NCBI GenBank assembly: GCA_964527395.1
Contig: CAZGQD010000003.1
Location: 1 to 64,000, forward strand
Source of the DNA: GCA-2688265 sp964527395
GTDB lineage: Archaea; Nanobdellota; Nanobdellia; Woesearchaeales; GW2011-AR9
Direction of reading: 5' to 3'
Length of the DNA: 64,000 nt
This document shows, piece after piece, positions 32,583-41,829 of this stretch (the stretch's first letter is position 1; every line of letters starts with the position of its first letter). The notes below the pieces were generated by a model. That model was not told where the DNA came from. It worked only from the letters and a program-made list of their open reading frames with translations, and did not search any database. Both the position numbers and the translations under genes were made by a program.

Positions 32583-35500
32583 TTAATCCAAATCTTTAAT
32601 ACTCTTTAGAATGTCATCGGCTTTGCCTTTCTTTTCTTTTACTGCAGTTGGGCTTGAACCGCCGTGCCAAGTGAACCTTGGACGCATTTGGATTGGGAAA
32701 AGACGTTCGTTGTTATCATCGAAAAGGATTGCTGCTCCTTTTTGTCTTGGAAGATTGTTTAATTCTACATCAAGACCAGTTCGCATATAACTTTGCATCA
32801 GAAGTCCTAGGGCCTCAACATCCATTTTAGCTGTAAGTCTGTGGCTTAGGACAATGTCAGATTGAGTCATTACGTCAGTGTGGATCTTTCCTGGCTGTTG
32901 TGTTGCTAGTATGAGGGAGATACCTGGTTGGCGACCTTCTCTTAAGATTGTGATTAATGGGTCACTTGCAGCAGTTTTACCTTCTCTAGGGAGGAGTTCG
33001 TGGCAATTGTGTGCAATTACGCCATTTGCTATGAAATTGTGGTTTTGATTTACAGTGATATCGAAGAGTGGTTCAGCTGATTTTGTGGTTCTTTTTTGAA
33101 TTTTTTCGTAAAAGATATTGTTTTTTAGTCTTTCTTTAATCCATTTGTCGAAGTTTGGAAAGGATTGGGGCATAGAAACACCACTATTTTTATAAATCCA
33201 ATCTCTTACTTGGTAACTAGGAATATTTAGTTCTTTTGCTATTTTTATTTTTCCCCAGCCAGTTTTTTCTCTGATTTGGAAAGCTTTTTTTCTTAAGTTT
33301 TCTCTTTGATTTAAGACGTATTTTCTGGCTTTAAGGTATTCTAACCATAAAAATCCTGTTTTTTGTTTGATTGAGCAATATCTGTAGCCAACTTTTTCTA
33401 AGTATTTTATGGTGTTGTCTACGCTTTTTGCTAAGGTTATGACTAGTTTAATTGATTTAGTTCCATCTTTTCTGATATTGCCTCTTCTTTGTTTGATTTG
33501 GCTGACTTTGATATTAAGGTCTGAGAAGAGTTTTTTAAGTTGATCAGTGTATTCAACTCCGTTTTCTGTTAGTTCTATGTGTTTATTGCATGAGAATCTG
33601 ATTGGATTAAAGTCTCCACCCCATGTTTTTGATTGTGAAGGAGCCATGCCGTCTGCTCCGAATAATGCTGCTAAAAATTCTGCTTTTTCTTCTTTTGAAG
33701 CTTTAGTTAACCATTTTGGAATTAGCATTTTGATGTTTGTTTTGCTTCCAACTGGAGCCCCTAATTTTTTGAAGTAGTCAAAAGTTTTAGCACTGGCGTT
33801 TATTGAGTGACTAGTTCCGTTTACTGTTGCAGTTTTTCCTGAGACGTGGGTGATTTTAGAGCTTGTTTTTCTAGAATAGATGTTTGATGAAGTGAAACCT
33901 AGTGTTTTTAGGTCTTTTTTGATCAAAAGTAGGTCATTTTTGTTTGATTTTCCACTAAAACCAACTTGTTTTGGATTATTACTTAGCCATCCATCTCCGA
34001 AAATGTGGCCTAGTAATCTTGCTCTGATTAGTTTTTTGTCTTGTTTATTTGGGATATTTGTAGGGATTGCAAGTTCTTTAGCATCTTTAGTTTCTTGGAA
34101 ACCTTTTTTTGTGAATAGTTTGTGGTCTTCTGTGCATTTTATCTTTCTTCCAGTTTCAGTTGTTAGTTCTATTAGTTGTCTTTTTGGTTTTTTGTAGCTT
34201 TTAGTGATATTTTGGAATTCGAAGTCTTTTGTTTTTTGATTATAGCTCCAGGCTTTTAGTTTTTCTTTATTTTCTACTTTTTTTGTGATTTGTTTTATTG
34301 TTAATGTGCCTTGATCTGTAATAATTGGGGTGTTTGCAGGGAAACATTCATCTATTGCGAGCCAAACCAAAGGGTCTTGTTGTTTTTCTTTTGTTTCTTT
34401 ACTAAAATAATGCATTGCTTTGTCAACACTTTGGAATTCTTCAGATTTTCTGGAAAGCATTCTTTCTTGGAAGAGACGTTTACAGACGAGGCCAGCTACC
34501 ATGGCTTTAATTTCCCAACCAGAAGGCATGGTTGCGTATGGACTTACATCTAAAACTGTTACCTGACCACCTTTAACAATGTCTTTTAATGGAGTTCCGT
34601 CTTTAGAGAATATTTTCCAGCCTTTGGCTTTTTCAAATGTGTTAATTACAACAGATTTAGTCACTTTTTGCGCTTCTTTGTCTGCTTTTGTTTGTTCTAT
34701 TAGGTAATCTATTTCATAAGGTTCACCTTTATTGTTGGTGTTTAGAACTATTTTGCTGATAAGAACTCCTTCTGCAGTGTTTGATTCAATTTTGAAGGTT
34801 TCTAGCCAATCTTCTGGACCAACGTCTAAAGGGCTGATTGAGAAAGGAAAGTCAGTAGGAATGCCTTCCTCTTTGTATTTGTAATAGAATCCTGATGGTG
34901 TGTAGATTTTCACATCTAGTGATTTAGGGTCGAATCCCCATTTTTTAAGGAGTGGGGCATCTTGGTAATTTGGATATTTCATTGTCCAGTAAATACCCAT
35001 TGTATCGAAAAGGACAATTGAGAGGTTTTGCTTTACTTCTTTTGGAAGGTCAGCTAAACCTTCAGCGATGGAACCCATGGTGTATGAGTTGTGGACTATA
35101 ATGTTGTTTGCGATGAAGTTGTGAGTGTTTGGAACAGTTAAGTCGTATACTTCAAAATTTCCTTCTAAAAGTTCTATTTTGGTGATTTGGTCCCAGATTG
35201 CTTCTGAGTTTTGTTTTGATTCTTTTGGAACTGCAATTTGAGTTTGAATTGGAAGAGTTTGAGCAGCTTGCCAACCTTTTTTTGTTAGAAGTGGGTGCTC
35301 AGGAGTTAATTTTATTTGTTTATTTGATTTTAGAGTAAGTTTTAGAAGAGTTTTAACTTCTCTTTGATAGAAATGAGTGAAAACAGTTGGGGTGATTTGG
35401 TTGTTTTTGTTTAGAGTGAGGATTTTTGTTTTGTTTTCTTGGCCTTCTAAATTTTTGATTTTTACTTGTTCTCCACTGTCTAGTTGGATTAAAGTGTCAC

Positions 35501-35696
35501 CATGAAGGCATTTTCCGCTACCTCTTTTCCCGCAAAGAAAGATTACGTGGGCTCCTGCAACGTCTAAATAAACTGGATTAGAAAGAGCAGTGGTTTGACC
35601 CATCTTTACGAACTGTTTTGCTATGAAAATAGTTCCTCTTTTACCGTATTTTTTTACGTCATGTTTACTTCGTCCAATGATCACATCAAAAGCCAT
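32583..35696 (-). CDS. HerA-type DUF87 ATPase interrupted by two inteins
   Basis: The 1037-residue precursor contains a 449-residue host protein. Walker A is GKRGSGK|SYTMG (residues 56-62, then 204), with LSIVLFDTMGIYWTM, the Walker B WLAIDE|CHELLP (445-450, then 898), and LREGRQPGISLILATQQP plus a terminal RPRFTWHGGSSP. This is the HerA/FtsK-like DNA translocase pattern; partners such as NurA are not nearby. Intein 1 splits Walker A and intein 2 splits Walker B, so the ATPase is inactive until both splice. The start lies about 30 bp after a TTTTATAT box. Confidence 0.92.
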   Translation of the reverse strand: MAFDVIIGRSKHDVKKYGKRGTIFIAKQFVKMGQTTALSNPVYLDVAGAHVIFLCGKRGSGKCLHGDTLIQLDSGEQVKIKNLEGQENKTKILTLNKNNQITPTVFTHFYQREVKTLLKLTLKSNKQIKLTPEHPLLTKKGWQAAQTLPIQTQIAVPKESKQNSEAIWDQITKIELLEGNFEVYDLTVPNTHNFIANNIIVHNSYTMGSIAEGLADLPKEVKQNLSIVLFDTMGIYWTMKYPNYQDAPLLKKWGFDPKSLDVKIYTPSGFYYKYKEEGIPTDFPFSISPLDVGPEDWLETFKIESNTAEGVLISKIVLNTNNKGEPYEIDYLIEQTKADKEAQKVTKSVVINTFEKAKGWKIFSKDGTPLKDIVKGGQVTVLDVSPYATMPSGWEIKAMVAGLVCKRLFQERMLSRKSEEFQSVDKAMHYFSKETKEKQQDPLVWLAIDECFPANTPIITDQGTLTIKQITKKVENKEKLKAWSYNQKTKDFEFQNITKSYKKPKRQLIELTTETGRKIKCTEDHKLFTKKGFQETKDAKELAIPTNIPNKQDKKLIRARLLGHIFGDGWLSNNPKQVGFSGKSNKNDLLLIKKDLKTLGFTSSNIYSRKTSSKITHVSGKTATVNGTSHSINASAKTFDYFKKLGAPVGSKTNIKMLIPKWLTKASKEEKAEFLAALFGADGMAPSQSKTWGGDFNPIRFSCNKHIELTENGVEYTDQLKKLFSDLNIKVSQIKQRRGNIRKDGTKSIKLVITLAKSVDNTIKYLEKVGYRYCSIKQKTGFLWLEYLKARKYVLNQRENLRKKAFQIREKTGWGKIKIAKELNIPSYQVRDWIYKNSGVSMPQSFPNFDKWIKERLKNNIFYEKIQKRTTKSAEPLFDITVNQNHNFIANGVIAHNCHELLPREGKTAASDPLITILREGRQPGISLILATQQPGKIHTDVMTQSDIVLSHRLTAKMDVEALGLLMQSYMRTGLDVELNNLPRQKGAAILFDDNNERLFPIQMRPRFTWHGGSSPTAVKEKKGKADDILKSIKDLD
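33006..34346 (-). other. Intein 2 with LAGLIDADG endonuclease domain (residues 451-897)
   Basis: It begins CFPANTPIIT and ends FIANGVIAHN, followed by Cys as the first extein residue. Block B is TEDHKLFTKKGF. The two endonuclease motifs are LLGHIFGDGWL and AALFGADGMA. Length is 447 aa. It is inserted between the Walker B Glu and the next residue. Confidence 0.93.
35088..35510 (-). other. Intein 1, mini-intein (residues 63-203)
   Basis: It begins CLHGDTLIQL, has TPEHPLLTKKGW as block B, and ends FIANNIIVHN followed by Ser. At 141 aa there is no endonuclease domain. It is inserted directly after the Walker A Lys. Confidence 0.93.
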
Positions 35697-35780
35697 AGTA
35701 GTTTTAGAGTTTCTTTTGATATAAAAGTTGCTAGGGTGGAGAAGGCAAAAGAATAAATATGTGGTTTTAGTTTATAGTTT

Positions 35781-37049
35781 ATGGGACTTAGATTTAATGT
35801 TTTGATTGTGTTTACTTTTACTGTTTTATTATTAGTAGGCTGTAGTGTTGAAGGGCCTGGTGATGATGATCGTCGTGGTGGTCATGAAGGGCCTAATCCT
35901 GAATATCTTGATTCTGAAGATGATTCTAATGGTGCAGGAGATTCTGGTGGTCCTGATTTGGATGTTGAGGTGTTGCCTTTTCCACAAATAGATGCTAGTT
36001 ATGTGACTTTTGCTGCTGCTGAAGGGACTTATGCTTATGATGGAAAAACTCCTGTTTATGTTACTTTTAATTCTCATAATGAAGATTCTTGGGGAAGTGT
36101 AGTTGGAAATGAGCAGGCTTATACTTCTTATCGTAGGAATTTAGTTGAGAAACTTAAATTGATCTCTGAGAATGGTGCTAAGTTGCATTGGCAAACAGAT
36201 ACAGTTGTGTTGGAGGCTATGGCAGAGTTTGAAGATAGTATAGATAATGGTGATACAAATGGAAAGCATATTTTGAAGTATATATCTGAAGATCTTGGTT
36301 TTAGTATTGATCCTCATTCCCATTCTACTTTGCTTTCTGATGTGGCTTATTTAATTGAAGAGGAAGGTGTTTCTTCTTCAAGTGTAGTTGGGGGAGTACT
36401 TGCTTTTGAGTGTGAAGATAATGGGGAATTGGAAGGTTCTTTTTCAGGAAGTGATTGGTATGATGAGTTGTTTTTGTCTGGTGATGGTTTGATTAGTGGA
36501 GGAGAGTATGATTATAGTTGGGAACCTTCAATTTTGTCTGGAGCTGGAATGGGTGGACATTTTTATGATGATTTTTCTAGTGGAATATGGAAGCCAGGTA
36601 ATGAAGATGATTTTTATGAGCATGATTCAAGAAATGATTTGGTTCATATAGGAACTGGATATTCTTCTGATAAAGCTAATGTTGGGAATTTACTGGCTAG
36701 TGGAGCAGTAGTGTATTATGAAAATGGAGGTTATGTTAGGGAACTTGCTTCAATGATTGAAAGTGGGAAAGTTCCTAGTGGGAAAATGTATACTGCTACA
36801 ATTCATTTGAGAGATTTGCCAACTGTTCGTGTAAAAGATGGGTCAGTTGTAGATACCTTGGAAGGGTTATCTTTGATTTTAGGGGAGCTAGAGCCTTTAG
36901 TTTCTGATGGACTTGTAGAATATGTGCTTTATGATGAAGCAGTTTCTATTTGGGAAGGTTCGTATGGGGCTGAAGCTAATATATTGCCGTTTAGTCAGTT
37001 CAGTATGTATGATTCTGTGTTAGAGCAGGCTAAGGGGAGGTGTCGGTGA
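35781..37049 (+). CDS. Putative lipoprotein, possible polysaccharide-deacetylase-like barrel
   Basis: The signal peptide ends in the lipobox LLVGCS (422 aa total), followed by an acidic Gly/Asp/Pro linker. The main domain has VYVTFNSHNEDSW near its start, LHWQTD, and GFSIDPHSHST, which resembles the strand and His pattern of NodB/deacetylase-type barrels, but the motif match is weak. Extracellular and anchored by lipid if processed by LspA. Confidence 0.6.
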   Translation: MGLRFNVLIVFTFTVLLLVGCSVEGPGDDDRRGGHEGPNPEYLDSEDDSNGAGDSGGPDLDVEVLPFPQIDASYVTFAAAEGTYAYDGKTPVYVTFNSHNEDSWGSVVGNEQAYTSYRRNLVEKLKLISENGAKLHWQTDTVVLEAMAEFEDSIDNGDTNGKHILKYISEDLGFSIDPHSHSTLLSDVAYLIEEEGVSSSSVVGGVLAFECEDNGELEGSFSGSDWYDELFLSGDGLISGGEYDYSWEPSILSGAGMGGHFYDDFSSGIWKPGNEDDFYEHDSRNDLVHIGTGYSSDKANVGNLLASGAVVYYENGGYVRELASMIESGKVPSGKMYTATIHLRDLPTVRVKDGSVVDTLEGLSLILGELEPLVSDGLVEYVLYDEAVSIWEGSYGAEANILPFSQFSMYDSVLEQAKGRCR

Positions 37050-37079
37050 GTGGTTTTTTTTAATATTTTTTAGAAAAAG

Positions 37080-38207
37080 TTACTTTTGAAGATTTTGCAT
37101 GAAAGCAATTTTGTTTTCGATAGGAGTTTTTGTTGGACGTCCTAAATCTTTTCTAGCACCTTTGTTAACAAGGATTTCTAGGAAAACTGGACCTTTCATA
37201 TCTTTAATTTGGTTCAAATACTTGATTATTTGATTAGAGTCTTGTGCTTTGAAGGCTGTTTTGTAACCTGAAGCTAGAGCAATTTGGGGAAAATTGATCT
37301 CGTGAGCTACTGTAGGTTGGCCGCCAACAGAATCATGAGCGCCATTGTTAAAGATAATATGAATAAAATTTTCTGGAGCTAAGTCAGCAATGATTGGGAA
37401 AGAACCCATGTGCATGATTGCTGCTCCATCACCATCAAAACAATAAATTTTTTTGTTTGGTTTAGTTAGAGCAATTCCAAGCGCAATTGAGGAGGCATGA
37501 CCCATACAACCAATTGTTAAGAAGTCTCTGTGATGGCCAGAGTTTGTTGCAACTCTATGCTCGAAAAGTTCTCGTGACGTTTTTCCTGTGGTTGAAACAA
37601 TTATCGCTTCGTTGCCAATATGGTCTGAAACTAATTTAACTGCGTCTTCTCTGCTTAATTCGAAATTTGTGTTGGTGTTGTTTTGTAATTTGTATGCTTC
37701 GAATGTGTTTTTTTTGATAACTAAAGCGTAAGGAGAATTGTTTGTTCTCATGAACTCTTTTGCTTTTTGAATAGTTTCGTTGATGTTTTGACTTTCTGAG
37801 TGGATTATAGAGTAAGGTATTCCTAAGAGTTCTAATTGTTGTTGAGTAATTTCACCCATTTTTTTATGTTGAGGTTCATCTTTTACGCCAGGTTCGCCTC
37901 TCCAACCTACGATTAAGAGTGCTGGGATTGAATATGCTTGAGGATCTGTTAATGATGTAGTTGGATTAACTATGTTTCCTAAGCCAGAATTTTGCATGTA
38001 GACTACTGCAGGGTTGTTTGTTGCTAGGAAGTGACCTGCAGCCATGCCAAGAGCGTTTCCTTCATTTGCAGTAATTACGTTTTGTTTAGGATTAGTATTA
38101 TCAGTAATATAAGCACAAATTGCTTTTAGAAGAGAATCAGGGACTCCGAAAAAGGTGTCAAATCTGTGATTTTTTAGAGTATTGTAAAAGATTTCAGGTT
38201 TTATCAT
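37080..38207 (-). CDS. ppd: Phosphonopyruvate decarboxylase
   Basis: A ThDP-dependent enzyme (375 aa) that decarboxylates phosphonopyruvate to phosphonoacetaldehyde, the step that drives phosphonate synthesis. Visible are VPDSLLKAIC, TANEGNALGMAAGHFLAT, QNSGLGNIVNPTTSL, VGWRGEPGVKDEPQH and the cofactor motif FDGDGAAIMHMGSF...FNNGAHDSVGGQPT. All are characteristic of Ppd/AepY. It lies downstream of a reductase gene (38276) in the same direction, 68 bp apart. PEP mutase is not in the window. Confidence 0.92.
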   Translation of the reverse strand: MIKPEIFYNTLKNHRFDTFFGVPDSLLKAICAYITDNTNPKQNVITANEGNALGMAAGHFLATNNPAVVYMQNSGLGNIVNPTTSLTDPQAYSIPALLIVGWRGEPGVKDEPQHKKMGEITQQQLELLGIPYSIIHSESQNINETIQKAKEFMRTNNSPYALVIKKNTFEAYKLQNNTNTNFELSREDAVKLVSDHIGNEAIIVSTTGKTSRELFEHRVATNSGHHRDFLTIGCMGHASSIALGIALTKPNKKIYCFDGDGAAIMHMGSFPIIADLAPENFIHIIFNNGAHDSVGGQPTVAHEINFPQIALASGYKTAFKAQDSNQIIKYLNQIKDMKGPVFLEILVNKGARKDLGRPTKTPIENKIAFMQNLQK

Positions 38208-38275
38208 TTTCTTGATAAGGTATTCTAATATTGCCTTTTTAAAGTTTATTTAAGTAGGTTCTTTTTGAAAAGAGG

Positions 38276-39412
38276 TTATTGAATTTGGTTTATTATATTT
38301 TTAATATCTTCTTTTGACATTTTTCGGGGATTGTTTTTTAAACGCTCTAAATTAATGTTGCTAATGATTAATTCTGAGCAATCATTTATGTTTAGTTTAG
38401 AAAGACTTGTTTCTAATTCTAAGTTTTGAATAAGATCTTTGATTTTTTTTGCAGCTTGAGTAGATGAATTTGTTCCTAGAATCTTTTGTAGCTCTAGAAA
38501 TGTTTCTTTAACGTGATCTAGGCCTCTTGGATCATTAATGTCGTAGCCTTCTTTTGTTGTTTGTGAATTGAAAAGGAAAGTTGAGGGGAGTGTTAGAGCT
38601 ACAGCATGACCGTGAGGTATGTTGAAGTAAGAAGTGAAAGTGTAAGAAATAGCATGACAAGCAGTGGTTTTTGAAATGTTAATTGCTTTTCCAGCCAAAT
38701 TTGCAGCAATTTGAATCTTTTGTTTAGTTTCTGAATTGGGGTTTTGAAGATTTTTTACTCCGTATTCAAGGATTAGTTGCAATGCTTCTTTAGCATATTT
38801 CTTTGAAATTGGAGTTGAATTAACACTCCAGTAAGATTCTAAAGCTTGGGAAAATGCATCCATAGTAGTTGAAGCAGTTATGTATTTAGGAAGACTATTT
38901 GTAAGGTTTGAGTCTAAAATGACGTATTTAGGTAGCATACTTTGATGGGTTAGAGAATACTTTTGTTTGCTGATGTAGACTACTGCGAAATGAGTTGCTT
39001 CGCTTCCAGAACCAGCTGTAGTTGGAACTGCTATTATAGGGATTCCAGGATTGTTTATTTGCGATTTTTTGGTGATATAGTTTGCTATGTTTTCATTTTG
39101 GTCTTGTTTAACTATCAGTGCTATAGATTTGGCCATATCTATGACACTACCACCGCCTATTGCAAGAATTATTTTTGAATTTGTTTTTTGGTAAAGTTCA
39201 AGTCCTTTTTGCACATCTTCAATTTTGGGGTTTTTTGCGAAGTCTGAGAAGAATGTTTTGTTGATATCATTCGTAATTGCTTCTATTTTTTGTTTTGCGC
39301 CACTTTTTTCGTAAGAAGTTTTACCTGTGACTATGAAGATGTTTTTGATATTATTTGAAGCTATGATCCCTTGAAGATCTTCTAATTTGTGGTATTCTTG
39401 CTGGCTATTCAT
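38276..39412 (-). CDS. Iron-containing alcohol dehydrogenase, probable phosphonoacetaldehyde reductase
   Basis: A 378-residue group III dehydrogenase: IFIVTGKTSYEKSG, AIGGGSVIDMAKSIAL, IPIIAVPTTAGSGSEAT, and metal-ligand regions around TMDAFSQALESYWS, KTTACHAISYTFT and IPHGHAVALTLP. The pairing with ppd makes phosphonoacetaldehyde the likely substrate and 2-hydroxyethylphosphonate the product, as in PhpC-type enzymes; this rests on context. Confidence 0.85.
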   Translation of the reverse strand: MNSQQEYHKLEDLQGIIASNNIKNIFIVTGKTSYEKSGAKQKIEAITNDINKTFFSDFAKNPKIEDVQKGLELYQKTNSKIILAIGGGSVIDMAKSIALIVKQDQNENIANYITKKSQINNPGIPIIAVPTTAGSGSEATHFAVVYISKQKYSLTHQSMLPKYVILDSNLTNSLPKYITASTTMDAFSQALESYWSVNSTPISKKYAKEALQLILEYGVKNLQNPNSETKQKIQIAANLAGKAINISKTTACHAISYTFTSYFNIPHGHAVALTLPSTFLFNSQTTKEGYDINDPRGLDHVKETFLELQKILGTNSSTQAAKKIKDLIQNLELETSLSKLNINDCSELIISNINLERLKNNPRKMSKEDIKNIINQIQ

Positions 39413-39518
39413 GATGTAAGGAGTAAAATTGTTTTTTTATAAGTTTTTTTAATGAATAATTAAGGATTTTGATTTAGAAGTTAATAAAAATAATAAAAAA
39501 AGTGGTTTAGTTAGTTTC

Positions 39519-40832
39519 TTATAGGTTCTTTTCGGTTAGGATTTGGATGCTTGTTTTGCCACCAGTTGTATCCTTACCAGCAATTAAGTAACTAACCTTT
39601 AATTTTTCAGCTGTTTTTGCTAGTTCTAAATTAACTTCGCCATCAAGAACAATTGCGTGGATTCCTCCTCCAAGGCTTTTAATGGTGGAATTTAGCTCTG
39701 TTAGAGGTACTTTACCTAGAATTGATAGTTTGCCATCAAAGATGCATGCGCCTCTAGTTCCGAAAAGGTCTTCCAAAGTTTCTTTGAATTTCTTTTTCTC
39801 ACTGTCAGCTAGAGCTTTTGTAGGAGTTCTAGCTGCGGGAGTGTCTCTTGGAGATGATCTTTGGTTTGATCTCATAGGTTTTTTGTTCCGATCATTGTTC
39901 CTATTTCGATCGTTTCTATCATTTCTTTTGTTATCGCTTCGTTTGATAACTTTTTGTTTTAATTTGATATCTTGGTTGATCAATTCTCCAGTTTCAGTGA
40001 TACCCAGGTCTAATCTAGCTTGCTCGGCTGTGATTTTTCCTCTCAAAGCTTTGTGGATTTCTTTTTTAGTTAGTTCTTCCACTTCTTTTCCATCAGGAGC
40101 ACGGCAGACGAAGTCAACTTCAGCTACAGTAACTAATTCTCTGATGTTTAGGTTTCCACCACGGTCACCATCAACAAAAACAGTCATTGATTTCTTTTTA
40201 GATAATTCAATTAATGTTTTTGGAACTGAACTACCTTCCATGGAAATAGCGTTCTTGAAACCGTGCTTTAAAAGGATTAGAACATCAGCTCTACCTTCAA
40301 CAACGATTACATCTTCACTATCTTCAATAGCCGGGCCACAAGGTAATTTGTCTTTACCATATTTTTTGATCTCATTCATTCTTACTGATTGTGCAACTTC
40401 TTGACTAATTTCTTGAGAGTCAGGAAGAGTGTGTTCAGTTAAGTTTTGTAAAAGCTCTTTAGCTCTTTTAATTACGTAGAGTCTTTTACTAATTCTGATA
40501 TCTTCAATGGATTCAACCTTTAACTTAGCGTTACAAGGCCCAATTCTTTGAATGATTTCTAGAGCAGCTCCAATAATTGCTGTTTCAGTTTTGTCTAAAC
40601 TACTTGGAATAACAATTTCCCCAGTGGTTTTTCCACCAGTTGTAGATAAGTTTACTTCGATTCGACCAACTTTACCTGATCTTTGAAGTTCTCTTAGTTC
40701 TAGGTCACTTCCTAGTAATCCTTCAGTTTGTCCGAAAACAGCACCAATTACGTCTGGTCTGTCTACAATTCCATCAATTTTTATTGAAGTATGAACAATA
40801 TATTTTGCTGCTACTTGGCTAATTTTTGCCAT
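39519..40832 (-). CDS. dnaG: Archaeal DnaG (Toprim-domain primase-like protein)
   Basis: A 437-residue protein with an N-terminal domain (AAKYIVHTSIKIDGIVDRPDVIGAVFGQTEGLLG), a Toprim domain (VIVVEGRADVLILLKHGFKNAISMEGS, then VFVDGDRGG) and a C-terminal domain after a basic Arg/Asn-rich linker (~300-335). Archaeal DnaG associates with the exosome and can prime DNA. Catalytic Glu and Asp residues are intact. A ~1-kb gene-free region lies upstream. Confidence 0.95.
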   Translation of the reverse strand: MAKISQVAAKYIVHTSIKIDGIVDRPDVIGAVFGQTEGLLGSDLELRELQRSGKVGRIEVNLSTTGGKTTGEIVIPSSLDKTETAIIGAALEIIQRIGPCNAKLKVESIEDIRISKRLYVIKRAKELLQNLTEHTLPDSQEISQEVAQSVRMNEIKKYGKDKLPCGPAIEDSEDVIVVEGRADVLILLKHGFKNAISMEGSSVPKTLIELSKKKSMTVFVDGDRGGNLNIRELVTVAEVDFVCRAPDGKEVEELTKKEIHKALRGKITAEQARLDLGITETGELINQDIKLKQKVIKRSDNKRNDRNDRNRNNDRNKKPMRSNQRSSPRDTPAARTPTKALADSEKKKFKETLEDLFGTRGACIFDGKLSILGKVPLTELNSTIKSLGGGIHAIVLDGEVNLELAKTAEKLKVSYLIAGKDTTGGKTSIQILTEKNL

Positions 40833-40888
40833 TTTTATTTCACCTTTTGTGTGTTTAATACAAAGTTTATGTTTATTTTTTTCTTTGT

Positions 40889-40950
40889 ATGTACTCGTCC
40901 GTAAATATTTATTAATACTTGGTTACGGATTCGAGACACAGTTCCGTAAA
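40889..40950. repeat. Dispersed palindromic repeat R, copy 2 (partial)
   Basis: GTACTCGTCCGTAAA, ACTTGGTTACGGATTCGAG and ACACAGTTCCGTAA match copies 1 and 3, but the second CCGTAAG/CTTACGG hairpin is replaced by CTGCGT-gtttaga-ACGCAG. Confidence 0.65.
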
Positions 40951-41389
40951 CGAAACTGCGTGTTTAGAACGCAGTAATAGAATTAGCTCTTACAAAAGCA
41001 ATAGTTTTGCAATTGTAGTTATAGTACTAGTCTACTTTCATTGCCAGGTGGTTTTTAGTAGATGTTTAGGTTTGTCAGGTCCTAAGTTGTAATACTTAAA
41101 TGAGTTAATTGATTATTACTATTCGTTCAGGTATTGAACTTTGTTTTTTAATTCAATACCGGTTTTGCGATTATCGCAGTGAAGTTGTCAATTTCACTTT
41201 CTTACTTTAATGTTTTTAGAAATCACTATCATCCTTGCTGCTACAATATCTGGTAGCTTGCAAGCTAAATACTTTTTTTACAAATTAAATGATGAATGTG
41301 ATTTCTGATATTTGATTGTAATACTTAGTTACTGGGTTAGGTACGGGTTTGGGGTTTATAAATGTTGTGTTTGGCTTGGTTTTAGGGTG
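40951..41389. other. Gene-free region dense in hairpins between dnaG and the FHA-caspase gene
   Basis: No ORF or recognised RNA. Hairpins seen: CTGCGT/ACGCAG, GGTATTGAA/TTCAATACC (41131-41160), TGCG/CGCA, AGTGAA/TTCACT, and GAAATCAC (41219) pairing with GTGATTTC (41297-41304) around AGCTTGCAAGCT. TTGTAATACTTA occurs twice. ATTGCCAGGTGG and TTTGTCAGG recall the cores of the E elements, so this is probably a stack of decayed palindromic modules. A non-coding RNA is not excluded. Confidence 0.4.
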
Positions 41390-41620
41390 TTTTTAGTGTG
41401 TAAAGTAGGTAAAATGATGGTCTATTTGGTTTGAATCGGTTAAAATGAGTTTTATTTCGCTTGAATCGGGAGAAACAAGCTTCTTTTGCCGTTTAGAGGT
41501 TAAAATGGACTTATTTTCTGTTTTAACGGCTAAAATGCTCTTTATTTGGCAAATGGAGGTCAAAATGGAGGTATTTTGGCAAAAGAAGGTAAAAATTGTC
41601 TTTAAATTGAGTTTAATAAC
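41390..41620. repeat. Degenerate tandem repeat, ~30-bp unit, about 7 copies
   Basis: The unit approximates TATTTGGCAAATGGAGG then TCAAAATGGAGG. It is related to the array at 15505-15700. A 63-codon frame runs through it only because the unit is about 30 bp. The hairpin CCTCAG/CTGAGG with GGCC/GGGCC follows at 41669-41697. Confidence 0.55.
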
Positions 41621-41829
41621 AATAAGTTTTACTTAAAATTCTTTGAAATTTTGATGAAGAGAAAAGGACCTCAGAAGGCCACAAGGGCCAACTGAGGAAA
41701 GAGGTGGTTTTGAGGTGTTTTGATACTACTGTAAAATAGTGTTTACTTTATAAATGTTTGGGTCTTTTTGTTACTTATTAGTAGTTTTCTTGGAAAATGC
41801 TTATAAATATGAGTTGTTTTGAGAGAAAA

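Noticed and set aside
39682..40404. 240-aa plus-strand ORF
   Set aside because: It is antisense to dnaG, which is certain.
41070..41095. SRP RNA-like TTTGTCAGGTCC segment
   Set aside because: Only a short string matches; the rest of the conserved SRP domain and the overall helix order are missing.
41445..41636. 63-codon ORF
   Set aside because: It only reflects the ~30-bp repeat period; the protein is a simple 10-residue repetition and there is no promoter or ribosome binding site.
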